From NCBI RefSeq assembly GCF_963662255.1, contig NC_085056.1, positions 7,444,216 through 7,508,215 of the forward strand: 64,000 bases of DNA, in the 5' to 3' direction. This DNA is from Cinclus cinclus. Its lineage: Eukaryota; Chordata; Aves; Passeriformes; Cinclidae. Numbering within the stretch: position 1 is the first letter of the stretch; every line of letters starts with the position of its first letter. Below are positions 1 to 10,806 of the stretch, piece after piece. A program made the translations under genes and the position numbers. The notes beneath the pieces are model-generated. The model did not search any database and was not told the DNA's origin. It saw nothing but the letters and a program-made list of their open reading frames with translations.

Positions 1-3
1 GCC

Positions 4-3000
4 ATGGCCGGGGCACAGGGCTGCGGCGAGGGCAAGATCGCGGGACTGTACGACCTGGAGCGCACGCTGGGCAAGGGCCACTTTGCAGTGGTGAAGCTGG
101 CCCGGCACGTCTTCACTGGGCAGCGCGTGGCCGTCAAGGTGATCGACAAGAGCAAGCTGGAGGGGGAGGCAGCGGGGCAGCTCCTGCAGGAGGTGCGCTG
201 CATGAAGCTGGTGCAGCACCCCAATGTGGTGCGCCTCTACGAGGTCATTGACACCCATGCCAAGCTCTACCTCATCCTGGAGCTGGGCGACGGTGGGGAC
301 ATGTTTGACCACATCATGCGGCACGAGGGCGGCCTGGCCGAGCCACGGGCCAAGCACTACTTTGCCCAGATCGTCCATGCCATTTCCTATTGCCACAAGC
401 TCCACGTGGTGCACCGTGACCTCAAGCCCGAGAACGTGGTCTTCTTCCAGGAGCAAGGGGTGGTCAAACTCACTGACTTTGGCTTCAGCAACCGCTTCCA
501 GCCTGGCAAGATGCTCACCACCAGCTGCGGCTCCCTGGCCTACTCTGCACCAGAGATCCTGCTTGGGGATGAGTATGATGCCCCAGCTGTTGGTAAGGGC
601 TATGGGGTACCCTGGGGACCTGCCTCCCTCCTCTCCCTTGCCTGGAGCATGGTTCTGTCAGCTGGGTACTGCCTCCCACTTGCTCCCTTACACTAGGAGC
701 ACACAGTGGCACTGCTGTCCTTGCAAGGAGCAGGCCTGTCCCTTGGGTGCTTGGCTGCCCAGCCCTGCCTGGCACAGCAGGGTCTTCCCTGCAGAGACCA
801 TCCTGACATGCACAGAGATCCCATAGAGTGATGGTTGCCAGAGAGAGGATGAAGCCCAAGCAGGCTGTGAGCCTGGCATGGCAGCTGCCAGGAGAAGCAG
901 TGTGAGGATACAGCTGCCAGCAATTTGGCGGGGTGAGGCCGGAAGGAAATCTGCTCGGGATGCTGCTGTTTGGGTGGAGGAGCTCTGAAAGTTTCCTTTG
1001 CTCCATCCCCGCCCTGAAAACCACTTCCTCCCCATGTCTCCCAATGTTCTTCCTCCCCTGGCCAGGGTCCAGGGGTCTGGGGAGACTGCCCCCAGGCACA
1101 GGGAGCTAGGCTGGGGGCTCCAAGAGGCTCTACTGTGGCACAGGGGACGTGGGAGGGAAGCAGTATTCAAGCTGGCTGGCTGGCTGGAATTAGGGCAGGA
1201 GGATTTAGCAAAGCAAAACATGAGCCCTTAAAGGCAAAAGCCCAGTGTTGGCTCAGGGAAAGGCAGATCCTGAGTTGAGAACAGGGAGAGCTTATGGAGG
1301 CGGTAGAAAAATAAGCTGGTGGCACTGCAAAGGGAAGGGAAGTGAAGGGAGAAAAAACGATGCAGATGAGAAATTTTCAAATACTTGACTTAAGCAGCTG
1401 AAGGTATTAACAGAGCACCTCAGGGCGTGCTCAGCATCCTAAACCCACACATCTGCAGGAATTAGTGTTCTGGGCAGGAGGAGCCAGTGAAGATGCTTCT
1501 GCTCCATCCCTGTCCCCTGGACAAGAAATCCTGCTCCAGCTGGTCCTCATGCAGCTGGAGAGCCCAGATCAGTGTTATGTCACACTCAAGTTGCTGTAAT
1601 GTCTCCTAAAGCACTGCCCAGTGCCAGGATGGTTGTGGGGTTTGGGAACCAGGATGCTGAGGAATGACATGAAACAGGGCTGTAGGTGCATGTGTGACCA
1701 GGGGGAGCATGGAGGGGGGCAGAGCTCAGGGCTGGCCTTCCTGTCCCTGCTTGAACAAGATGATAACACCTCAACTGCTTTAGTGAAGTCCCTTGAGACC
1801 CGGTTGGATGTGGGGATGGGAAGGTGCTTCCCTGCCTTGCCAGGAGTATGGTCCCCCTGTCCATGGGGCGTGATCTGGACAGCTGTTACCTCCAAGGAAC
1901 ATCCCAGTGAGCACTATCTCTGTAGGAGCAGCACTGGGGGCTGGTGGGCAAGCCCCTCCCAGAGTCCCTGGGGTGGGGAATCTCCTGGGCCATGGTGAGT
2001 GCAACCTGAACCACTCCTACTGCTTCTTGCAGACATCTGGAGCCTGGGAGTCATCCTCTACATGCTGGTGTGCGGCCACCCCCCCTTCCAGGAGGCCAAC
2101 GACAGCGAGACCCTCACCATGATCATGGACTGCCGCTACACCGTCCCCCCGCATGTCTCGGCACAGTGCGCTGAGTGAGCACCACCCCCTCACTGTACCC
2201 CCAGACCCCAGCTTGCTGCTCCTGGGGTGGGTGCCCCAGTCCTGGCAGATGCCTGGGAGCTGAGGTGGGAAGAGCAGGCAAAGCTGCTTACTTTGGGGTC
2301 ACATGGTGCTGCAGGGTTGCAACGTCACTCCTTTCCCCCAGTCTCATCTCCAGGATGCTGCAGCGGGACCCGAAGCAACGAGCATCCCTGGAGCAGATCG
2401 AGGGCCACACGTGGCTGCAGGGAGTGGACCCGTCCCCTGCCAGCCGCTCCCTGCTGCCCCTCACCTCCCACAAGCGCGTGTCTGAGGAGGAGCACGAGAT
2501 CATCCTCCAGGCCATGATGTGCGGGAACATCGCGGATCGGGACACCATCCAGGAGTGAGTGACGGGATGCAGGGGTGGAACCCCCAGTGCAGGGCTCTGG
2601 GGGTCCCTCCAAGCATGTTCCTTGGGTGCTGATGCAACTGCCTTGGTCCCACACAGGGCGCTGGAAGCCGACCGCTACAACCACATCACGGCCACGTATT
2701 TCCTGCTGGCGGAGAGGATGCTGCGGGAGAAGCAGGAGAAGCAGGGCCACCGCCTCAGTCTCGTCTACAACCTGGCCAAGGAGGTACAGAGCAGGTGAGC
2801 TGCCCATCCTGTGTCACGCTCCCCATCATCCTGGGTCCCTAGTGCAAGGGTCTTGGCTGCTTTCCTGTCCTGTTCCTTGTCACAGCCCTTGTGACGCCCA
2901 GCTGGCTACTGACACCTCTCTCCCCTTCCTCAGGCCCAACTTGTCAGACACGTTTGGCTCTGTGGGCAGTGCCGGCAGCCTCTTGCCCTTCACTGAGACA

Positions 3001-3774
3001 GGCGGCGTCACCGGGGGGTCCCGGCTGCCCCCTGGAGGGGACATTGGCGGCCGGCAGCCCACCGGGACCCTGCTGAAAATCCCTGCCGTTGACACCACCA
3101 TCACCAAGAGCACCCCGGCCCTGCAGCAGATCTGTGAGGAGGACGAGGAGGATGAGGAGGAGGAGGAGAGACCCAACGCGATGGAGAGGAAGAGCAGCTC
3201 TCTGAACCAGGAGCAGATGAGAGCCTTCCTACGTGCCCACCGCCCACCCGGCCGCGGGGAGGTCTGGGGTCCGGGGGTTGAGCTGGGGGGCCGGGGTGGG
3301 CGCTCGGGGGTGGCCTGGGCTGGGAAGGGCGTGAGTGGGGGCCGGGGGCCCCTGGTGCTGCGGGGAAATGGAGCTGAGACCCCAAGGAGGGAGGAGGACA
3401 CAGAGCTTGGGGGCTCCTCAGCAGAGATCCCCAAGGAAAGGGTAGCCATCCTATCACCCCAGAGCAGCTTGGCTGGAGTTCCCGAGGTACTGGGGGCAGA
3501 GACAACTCCTGCCACGTTCCCAAGTCTTGCAGACGCGTCCCCAGGGCAGGGGGAACAGATCAGCCCGGCGCAGCAGTCGGTGGAGAGCTCAGGCCCTGAA
3601 GGGGGCGCAGAGAATGTGATCAAGCTGGACCCGGGCAAGAGCAAGGGGGGCAGCCTGCGGGACAGGCTCCTGCAGTTCCCACTCTGCGAGAAAGCCCTGG
3701 CCTTCAAGCTCCGGCCGGGCTCCAAGGAGAGCCTCCTATCACTGGGGCAGTTCAACTGCTGCCATGTTATTTAA
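4..3774 (+). CDS. SNRK-like: SNRK-like serine/threonine kinase (SNRK paralogue), 5 coding exons, 640 aa
   Basis: Coding exons by splice signals and frame: 4-592, 2033-2174, 2342-2554, 2657-2794 and 2934-3774 (1923 nt, 640 codons plus TAA). The ATG sits in a strong Kozak context (gccATGG). Residues about 16-270 form an AMPK-related kinase domain: glycine loop [12 protein letters not shown] lysine K45, HRDLKPEN with catalytic D139, DFG D158, and an APE motif. The T-loop LTTSCGS places a threonine at 173, the position LKB1 phosphorylates in SNRK. The kinase domain is near-identical in pattern to SNRK, as are the following ADRD and [23 protein letters not shown] segments. The tail carries an acidic run ([11 protein letters not shown]) and ends LPLCEK-like then CCHVI, the C-terminus of SNRK. 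At 640 aa it is shorter than human SNRK (765 aa as I recall), mainly in the disordered middle. Family membership is clear. Calling it a paralogue beside SETD6 rather than SNRK itself is inference from the diverged tail and gene context. 5'UTR and promoter lie left of the window. Confidence 0.93.
593..2032 (+). other. intron 1 of the SNRK-like gene
   Basis: It lies between donor TTG|GTAAGG and acceptor TTGCAG|ACATC. Joining the flanks gives the SNRK-family sequence [10 protein letters not shown] across the junction. The 1.4-kb interior is moderately GC-rich. I see no gene, repeat family or conserved element in it; open frames here are non-coding by composition. Confidence 0.85.
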
Positions 3775-4410
3775 GGCCTTGGGATCTGGGAGGGCACCCA
3801 CTCCCCTACCTTTGGTCTGTGGTGGCTGTGGGGCAAGTGCATGGCACAGTGCCCTGCTTTGTCACCCTGCCAGCACCCACCCCTGGAGCCTGCTGTGACA
3901 GACCATCCCCCGGGCAGGCCTGCCCAGGGTGAAGCAGACTGGGGTCCACCCCCACACTGGCCAGTGTGTCCCCAAACCTCTGGGACAGCTTCATGACCCT
4001 GCCAGAATGGGATGGACCACGACACTTTTTTAACTACTAGAAATAATTTTTTTAAATAGTCTATTTTAATGTAATGAAATAGAGATTGGTATATCCCCCC
4101 CCAGATCCCCCAGTGCCCCAGCCCCACAGTGTGCATGGTGCGGGGCTGGGCTGTCCTGCCTGCAGCCCCCCTCACCAGCCCTGGCTGGGGCCAGGCACAG
4201 CCTGGCCCGTGACCCCAGGCCATCCCCTGGGCCCTCCCTGCAAATAAGCTTCCTATTTATTATCTCTTTGTTTTCTTGCTGGCAAGAAATGAATGACGAC
4301 GGAGGCACGGGCCGGAGCTCAGCCTGAGCTGTGGCACATGCGCGTGGAAGGATCGGAGCCGCTGGGAAGCAAAGTTTGTCAGGACAATAAAATAAGCTCG
4401 TGGGTTGATG
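3775..4410 (+). other. 3'UTR of the SNRK-like gene
   Basis: The non-coding tail follows the TAA at 3772-3774. It contains an AU-rich block at about 4023-4095, which stands out against the GC-rich surroundings and could be a regulatory ARE-like or conserved UTR element. It ends at a canonical AATAAA. Confidence 0.75.
4386..4391 (+). terminator. polyadenylation signal AATAAA, SNRK-like gene
   Basis: Canonical AATAAA about 610 nt after the stop codon, followed within 30 nt by GT-rich sequence (tcgtgggttgatgcgggtg), as expected for a cleavage site near 4405. This is the only canonical hexamer in the UTR. Confidence 0.7.
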
Positions 4411-5049
4411 CGGGTGCAGTGTCATTGCAAAAACATCACTGTCCCCCCAGTCAGGGGGCCAGGGATGGCTTCCCTGCTACCAGGGGTGGCTCTAAGGGAG
4501 CATCTGCCTGAGCTGGGGGGGGCAGGGGCCCAGGATGGAGCTCAGGGCAACCACAGATAGTTGTAAGGACAGGGATGATGAGCACCCAAAGGTGACAGAG
4601 GGCCTGGGCATGCCAGAAGGCAGGTGGAGGGTGCTGCACATCCCCATGATAGTCAATCACACTCAGCCTCCTGGTGCCAACAATAGCTTTCCCTACTCTC
4701 AGCCTGGAGCTACTGCTGAGCCCCCACTTTCAAACTCAGCCTAGACTTCCTTCCCTCCAGCTCTGCTGTTCTCTTCTATCCATCCTCCTTCTCCCTCCTT
4801 TCCCTCCTACCCCAATAGCTCCCTTGTCTGTCCTCATAATCCGACGTGAGGTCTCTCTGAGTACTGGGAGGTTGGAAGAACAGAGAAGTGTTTGTGGGTC
4901 TCGGGGGGATGGAGCCAGCTCTTGAACAGCCTGTGGAGTTGGTGATAGGAAAAAAAAAGGAGGCGTGCCCTGGGGGCCCCTCCCACCTCCACTGGGTCCC
5001 AGCGGCAGGTGGAGATACCCACGTGCTCCCTTTCTTGATCCTAAAGCAT
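4411..5049. other. intergenic stretch between the SNRK-like gene and tRNA-Lys
   Basis: No gene or convincing repeat was recognised. There is pyrimidine-rich low-complexity sequence at about 4740-4830. A short segment near 4905-4955 faintly resembles the CR1 LINE tail but is too degraded to call. Confidence 0.5.
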
Positions 5050-5053
5050 AAAA
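5050..5053 (-). terminator. RNA polymerase III terminator of tRNA-Lys
   Basis: Read on the minus strand, TTTT begins five bases after the tRNA 3' end. That is the normal position for a Pol III stop and supports an active tRNA gene rather than a SINE-embedded copy. Confidence 0.75.
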
Positions 5054-5057
5054 CCAC

Positions 5058-5130
5058 CGCCTGAACAGGGGCTTGAACCCTGGACCCTCAGATTAAAAGT
5101 CTGATGCTCTCCCAACTGAGCTATCCAGGC
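5058..5130 (-). tRNA. tRNA-Lys (anticodon TTT)
   Basis: A 73-nt gene on the minus strand. The acceptor stem GCCTGGA pairs with TTCAGGC, including one G-U pair, and the discriminator base is G at 5058. The D arm carries the A-box-like TAGCTCAGTTGG. The anticodon loop CTTTTAA has anticodon TTT at 5095-5097. The T arm carries the B-box GGTTCAAGCCC. No intron is present and no CCA is encoded, as usual for eukaryotes. The pattern matches vertebrate tRNA-Lys(TTT), which decodes AAA and AAG. The gene stands alone between two Pol II genes, and a Pol III terminator follows it. Confidence 0.97.
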
Positions 5131-6300
5131 TCACATTCAGGTTTTGGGGGTGCATGTCTTTCACAGCCGGAGGGACCCCGCTTTCCTGCAGTATTACAGG
5201 GACAACGTGCGGACCCATTTTGGTATTTCCCATTCCCACGCCACCCAAGGAGGCTGCCAGCGCAGGCCAGACTGAACACCCGGGTTCTGGGAATCTCACT
5301 GGGCACTGATCAGGGACAGGGATGCGCCCTGGGAAGACGCCGGTGCCGCAGGGATGCGCAGGCGGGGAGGGGAGCAGGATGCTGCGGGAGCGGCCGTAAA
5401 ACCCCCGCCGCTCGCAGGGGGAGGCAGGAGGGTCCCGCCGGGGGACAGGAGCAGCAGCGGTGGCCGTGGCCGCTCAGGGCTCCGGGCTCTGCTCTGTGGC
5501 TGCAGCAGCCTCGGGTCGAATCCGAGTCCCAGCGGCGCTTCCGCAGGAGCCGCGTTAAAGCAGGAGGGAGGCGGCTGCGGGGAGTGGGGTTGCATAGACC
5601 GGGCTTGGATGGACACCTACAGGTGCCACCCCTCATATTCCCTTGTCCTTCCTGACCATTCTTCAGGAAGGGACCCTTTTGCCGCACGGGGAACCCACCC
5701 TGCCAGTCCAGCCTTGCCAAGCTCGGAAGGGACTGGAGATTAAAGCCGACCCCAATTGCAGACGGGGTGGGGGAGCCCCAGGCACAGCACGCAGAGAGCC
5801 CCGTGAGGCCTCTTCAGATACCTCGTGCTCACTAATTGGCTTCATTAGAGCAGCCAGTGATGGCATCAGCCCCCCCTTCTGCTAAGGCTAGGGACAGCAC
5901 TAATGAGCCCGGGAAACGGCGGCCGCGGGACGGCCCTGGAGGGGAGATCAGAGCCCGTACCTACGGTGGGTTGTGCGTGGTGCCGAATAAACAAGAGCAC
6001 AAGTTTAATTACCCTGATTAATTAGAGCCCGCTGCTTTTAACCCATGTCTGGAGCCGTCACCGCGCCGGTGCGCGGCCCCACGGCAGCCACGGAGGCAGC
6101 GCAGCCCCCGAGGTGCACCGGCCCCAGGGTGGGCACACCCGCAGAAAGACAGGTGGTGGTCCCTGGATCCCACAGAGAGGCACCATAAGGACCTCAGACC
6201 CTTCAGGGAGAAGCTCGGAAGCTGGAGCCTACAGAGAGGGATTGTGAATCTCCCCTGAATCCCGAGAGCAGAAGGCTCCTCGGCGCATTTCCGCCGTTGC
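5131..6300. other. intergenic stretch between tRNA-Lys and the SETD6 promoter
   Basis: GC-rich non-coding DNA with several long but compositionally driven open frames on both strands. None matches a known family or has credible splice context. The segment 5828-6035 stands out for clustered TAAT-core motifs, including TAATTA, in otherwise GC-rich DNA and may be a conserved regulatory element. Confidence 0.5.
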
Positions 6301-6418
6301 TCCTCTGGCCCCTACTGTCCCTTTTCGGCCGCCGTTAGCCCGGCCCATGTGGGCCGAGCCCCCACCCGGAAGGGCCCGGCCGGGACCACGTGGTACGGGA
6401 CCACGTGTTGGCAGCGTT
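6301..6418 (+). promoter_or_regulatory. SETD6: SETD6 promoter and 5'UTR: ETS site and two E-boxes
   Basis: A TATA-less GC-rich segment lies immediately upstream of the SETD6 ATG. It contains an ETS-type CCGGAAG at 6366-6372. It also has two perfect E-boxes CACGTG at 6387-6392 and 6402-6407, each embedded in a repeated GGGACCACGTG(G/T), so the module is duplicated with a 15-bp period. Such promoters are typical of housekeeping genes. USF, MYC/MAX or MITF/TFE factors bind CACGTG; which of them acts here is unknown. Confidence 0.65.
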
Positions 6419-9400
6419 ATGGCGTCGGCGCCCAAGAGGTTCAAGGTACGGGGAGGCCGGGGTCTCCCGGGGAATTCGGGACACACCGGCGCTGAAGGGA
6501 TCCGCCATCGGCCTCGTGGCTCCTTCCCCTTCATCCCATGTTTCAATCCACAGGCCGCGGTCGAGAGCGGCGCCCAGGGGAAGAGTAGTGCCGACCCACT
6601 CTCCGGGTTCCTGGCATGGTGCGGGCGGGCCGGGGTAGAGCTGAACCCCAAGGTGAGGCGCGGCGAACCGGCCCGGGCATGCCCTAGGTCCGCCCTGGTC
6701 TCTTCGCTCCGCCCCTGACCGCTCCCTCCGGCCCCAGGTCCGCCTGAGCAGGGAGGGCGCGGTGGCGGGGTACGGGTTGTTGGCCGCCGAGGAGCTGGAG
6801 GCGGGAGAGGTGCTGTTCACCATCCCTCGCACTGCACTGCTGTCCCAGCACACCACCTCCATCCACGCACTCTTGCAGCAAGGTGAGTGCAAGCTTCTTG
6901 CATCACTCGGGTCTGCTGTGCCTTCTAAAGGAAGAAATGGGTCTGTGGTAAAACCTCGGAAACGTTCCTGATTTGTGCAGGATGCTGTAGGGCTGTTTGA
7001 TACTCTGTGCTTCCCTAAGAGCAGTGCGGGGTAGGGAGAAAAGTCCATCAGTAGAATAGGTCCAACTTCTAAGTGACAGGCACCTGTACTATGCTGCTTT
7101 CCTTGAAGCACTGATAAGAAAAAAGAACAGTTCCTTGGTTCCTGAAGGCATGCAGAGCCTCAGGCTGAGGAAGGCAAGGCTGTGGGGCCTGGGAGACCTC
7201 ATCTATAACTCCAGAGAAGGAGTTCCTGGTCGAGCTCAGGACAAACCGAAGGCAAACCAGAATAAAAGCTCAACCTGTCTCTAGCCTGAAGACAGGCACA
7301 GAGGCTTGTCATGTCAGGTTTTGGTTCTGAAACACAGAACAACTTAGGTTTTCTCCATCCTATTTGGTTCTGTAGCCCAGGAGTCCCTGCAGAGCCAGTC
7401 TGGTTGGGTCCCGCTCCTCCTGGCCTTGCTACACGAGTACACAGCCAGCAACTCCCACTGGCAGCCATATTTCTCCCTCTGGCAGGATTTCCGGAGTCTG
7501 GACCACCCCATGTTCTGGTAAGGTGAAAGCAAGGGGGAGGGGGGCTTGAAGAGGCTCAGTCTTACAGCTGGAGGCAGGTACAATCCAGGAGCTGCTGAGT
7601 ATTGTCCTGGGAAGGGATATGCTCCTGCTGGGTGACCCCAACTCTATTCTAGCCCTCTGCTGGCACTGGCAGGAGCCTGAGGGGCCCTCCTGCAGTTATG
7701 TTACAGGCAGAGCTAGAGAACAAGGACCTGGAGAGCACAGGGAACAGATTTTTAAGGAGGAAGGAGTTTACAGATCCTTGGCCCTAGCACAGACTGAAGA
7801 ACCTGTTTTTCTTGTAACAGGCCTCAAGAAGAGCGAACAAGGCTCCTGCAGGGCACAGGCATCCCAGAAGCTGTGGACAAGGATCTAGCTAACATCGACC
7901 TGGAGTACAACTCCATCATCCTGCCTTTCATGGAGACCCACCCTGACATCTTTGATCCCAAACTGCACACTCTGGAGTTGTATAAGGAGCTGGTGGCATT
8001 TGTCATGGCTTACAGGTAAGAAGTGAAGGCTTTACTCCAGCAAGGAGCACAGACAAGGACGTAGGAGTACAGGCAGTATTAGAGGTTGCACAAGAATCTT
8101 AAGTGCAAAGTGAAGCTTGCCCTGTGCAGCCATATGTGCCACTGGCTTGTCTTAGCTTTCAGGAACCTTTGGAGGAGGAGGAAGAAGATGAGAAGGGGCC
8201 CAATCCTCCCATGATGGTCCCTGTAGCAGATATTTTGAATCATGTGGCCAACCACAATGCCAACCTGGAATACTCTCCTGTGAGTGCAAAGCTTCTGTGC
8301 CAGGCATTGTCACAGCTCGATTCTGTAACACCTTTGGGAGTGGGGGCACAGCAAGATGGGGTCTCAGCCTAGGGCAGCAAGTCTGGTCTGGATCTCATAA
8401 AAAGAAAGCCCTGCTGCATGTTTGGTTAGGAGGAGCTCAGGGTCATCCGAGCTCTCTGAAAGCCCACATTGAGCAGTCAGATCAGCACAGCTCAGATGCT
8501 CTCCTCTCCCTGCTTGCAGCAATGTTTGAGGATGGTTACAACACAGCCTGTGGGGAAAGGACAGGAGATCTTCAACACATATGGGCAGATGGCCAACTGG
8601 CAGCTGCTGCACATGTATGGCTTCGCAGAGCCCTACCCTGGCAACACCCACGACACGGCCGACATCCAGATGGTGACACTGCGCAGGGCAGCTCTGCAGC
8701 GTGAGTGGCACCCCAGCCACTCTGGGAGAGGATGGGGCAAGGATCTTTGTTAACAGGGATGACATGAAAAGTAAGCCTGTTCCACAGCATTTTAGGGGCG
8801 TGTTCACAGCTCTGCCGTCTTCAAAACAGGTGCCAAAAGTGAAGCGCAGCAGCAGTTGGTCTCAGAGCAGTGGGACTTCTTGTGCCGGCTGGAGATGGTG
8901 GGGGAGGAAGGTGCCTTTGTGCTTGGCTGGGATGAGGTGCTGACAGAGGAAGAGCTGTCCGTGGCCCTCAAGGTAGGAGTGGCCAGCTGGGGGAAGAGCT
9001 GCAAAAGGGTGCACACAGTGCAGCTGCGCTAATCAGCAGTGCAGAACGGCTCAGTGAAGGGGACAAGCACCTGAAGGTGGTTTGGCGCTAAGAGTCCTGT
9101 GTCAACAGTGGTAGGGGATGTGGCTGCCTCTCTCCCAGGTCATTTTCCTCTCCTGAAGCAGCCATCTGTGTGTACTCACCTCTTTATCTTGAATGGCCAT
9201 GGAGTTCTAGAAAGAACTGCTGTTCTAGAAAGCTGTCACAACTTTGTACGTGACAGCTGAGATGCTTTATGAAACCAGTACTCAGATTTGCTGTTTTAAT
9301 GTTCTAACCCACAATTACTTGCACTTATCTAAGTATCTAAGCCAGTTTTAGTCTCTTAACCTTTAGTGCAGCCGAGGAATAACTCACCTGCTCCACATGG

Positions 9401-9789
9401 CTCTTCTGTTCCACAGAGGAGAAAGCCTGATGTACTCACACTGCCAGTGACTTACCCCTTTGCCTGGGTCACTACAGGTGCTCTGCATGTCGGAAGAAGA
9501 ATTCAAGGAGTATAAGGAGCAAGATGGCTGGGAAGATGACAGTGAGGAAGAGGAAAACTCCACCCTTTCAAATGAAGCCCTCTCCAGACTTAAAAGCCCT
9601 TGCAAGAAGCTCCTTTATGACAGTGTGCTGCTGACCCTGGAGTCCTATGGGGCAGACCTGAAAGCAGAGCAGGACTTGCTAAGTAACAAGAAGGCTTATG
9701 AGAAATTGAGTCGAAGGGAGCAGCAAGCGCTGCATGTGCGCTACGGACAGAAAAGGATCTTGCATCAGCTGCTAGAGCTGGTACAGTAG
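6419..9789 (+). CDS. SETD6: SETD6, N-lysine methyltransferase, 9 coding exons, 455 aa
   Basis: Coding exons: 6419-6445, 6554-6652, 6738-6882, 7376-7517, 7821-8015, 8156-8279, 8520-8700, 8830-8972 and 9478-9789 (1368 nt, 455 codons plus TAG). All introns are GT-AG and frames join cleanly. The product is a RuBisCO-LSMT-type SET protein. The N-terminal SET half includes [15 protein letters not shown] and LLSQHT. An inserted helical segment follows ([22 protein letters not shown]). The catalytic half has [15 protein letters not shown] (AdoMet-binding NH motif) and [18 protein letters not shown] (SET tyrosine motif). A C-terminal Rubis-subs-bind domain ends in [25 protein letters not shown]. Known function from mammals: monomethylation of RELA Lys310, H2AZ and other substrates in the nucleus. 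Length and motif order match human SETD6 (473 aa or a shorter isoform). It is convergent with CNOT1, as in mammals. Confidence 0.96.
6883..7375 (+). other. SETD6: intron 3 of SETD6
   Basis: Donor GTGAGT follows CAGCAAG. The acceptor TTCTGTAG at 7375 must be used rather than the adjacent CCCAG five bases later, because only the first keeps the frame into [10 protein letters not shown]. No embedded element was recognised. Confidence 0.75.
8973..9477 (+). other. SETD6: intron 8 of SETD6
   Basis: It runs from GTAGGAG to CTACAG. I see no repeat or RNA gene inside. Confidence 0.75.
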
Positions 9790-10515
9790 AAACTTCAGTG
9801 CCCCTGGACAGGACCTGGCTGGAGCTGATCCTGAGAGAAAGGTCAGCCAATGGCCATCTCTTCTGTAGCAGAGGACAAATGGTAAGACTGACTACAGGTC
9901 CACTTGTCCATCATACAGCATACAGATTTTTAGCTACCTCTATATAAAGAAGTTTCTTCACAGCACAAAGGTGGTTTTGAGTGGCCTTATTGTACCATGA
10001 GAGCTCTGGAGTGCAAGTACCACCTCTTTCTAGAGGCCTTAAGAAATCCCAGCCATCCTAATGGCTGTTTTAGGAAGGCAGACATACACTGCCAGAACAG
10101 CAGAGGATTCCCTCATTCAGCATCAGAAATTTAAGGCAAGAGCTGCTCCTTGTCCAGATTACGAGGGCAGAAATCCAGCTGTTAGCTCTTACCTTAGAGA
10201 GCTCCAGAGTAAGTATCTGGCAGGTGGAGCTGCTAACAACACAAAACTGTACATATTTTATGTTGAACATGTTCAAGAGTACAAGCCCAACTAGCTGGTC
10301 TTCATGTAGGCTCAGCGTAACAAATATTTCCTTCTATTTTCACAAAAGATACTTCCATGTGGGGTTGAGACTTCTCTGGAGGAGCACTATCACAGTTGCA
10401 CAACTGCTGCAGGCTGAGAATTGAATATACACCCTCTGCTTGACGCAGTTCTACCCTGAACTCATTTTGGTTTTGCATGACAAAACACTTAAAGTTGACA
10501 GGCCAAGGTCTATTT

Positions 10516-10521
10516 AATAAA
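10516..10521 (+). terminator. SETD6: polyadenylation signal AATAAA, SETD6 proximal
   Basis: First canonical hexamer, about 725 nt after the SETD6 stop codon. Confidence 0.55.
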
Positions 10522-10800
10522 AATGAGTTTTCTTACCCAGCTCATGCTCTCTACTTCAACAGGGTGTGGAGCCCCACCTAAGGACAGGGGGATTGTTGCT
10601 GCTGCTGCAGCTAGAAGTATTGCAGACAAGCAAAGCCCACACTGCACTCCTGACAAAGCTCAGCTACAGCCCTGCCTGCCAATGCTTGGGGACAGGATGG
10701 TTTAACAGTACTGAGGGGAGCTTGTTCTGGTTTCCCAACTGCTCCTATCCTTCACAGGGACACCATTACAATTGATATTTTGGTATCTTGTGTCTCTCCA

Positions 10801-10806
10801 AATAAA
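10801..10806 (+). terminator. SETD6: polyadenylation signal AATAAA, SETD6 distal
   Basis: Second canonical hexamer, 285 nt downstream of the first. Either or both could be used; transcript data would decide. Confidence 0.45.

Noticed and set aside
2880..3755. 291-codon open frame antisense to the last SNRK-like exon
   Set aside because: It is the mirror of a GC-rich coding exon; the poly-Ser run is simply the complement of the acidic tract.
4905..4955. Weak resemblance to a CR1 LINE tail
   Set aside because: Only a few scattered words match; below what I can defend without alignment.
5104..5655. Long open frames on both strands between the tRNA and SETD6 (up to 183 codons)
   Set aside because: One begins inside the tRNA gene and all are driven by high GC content. 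None has a domain, splice context or family similarity.
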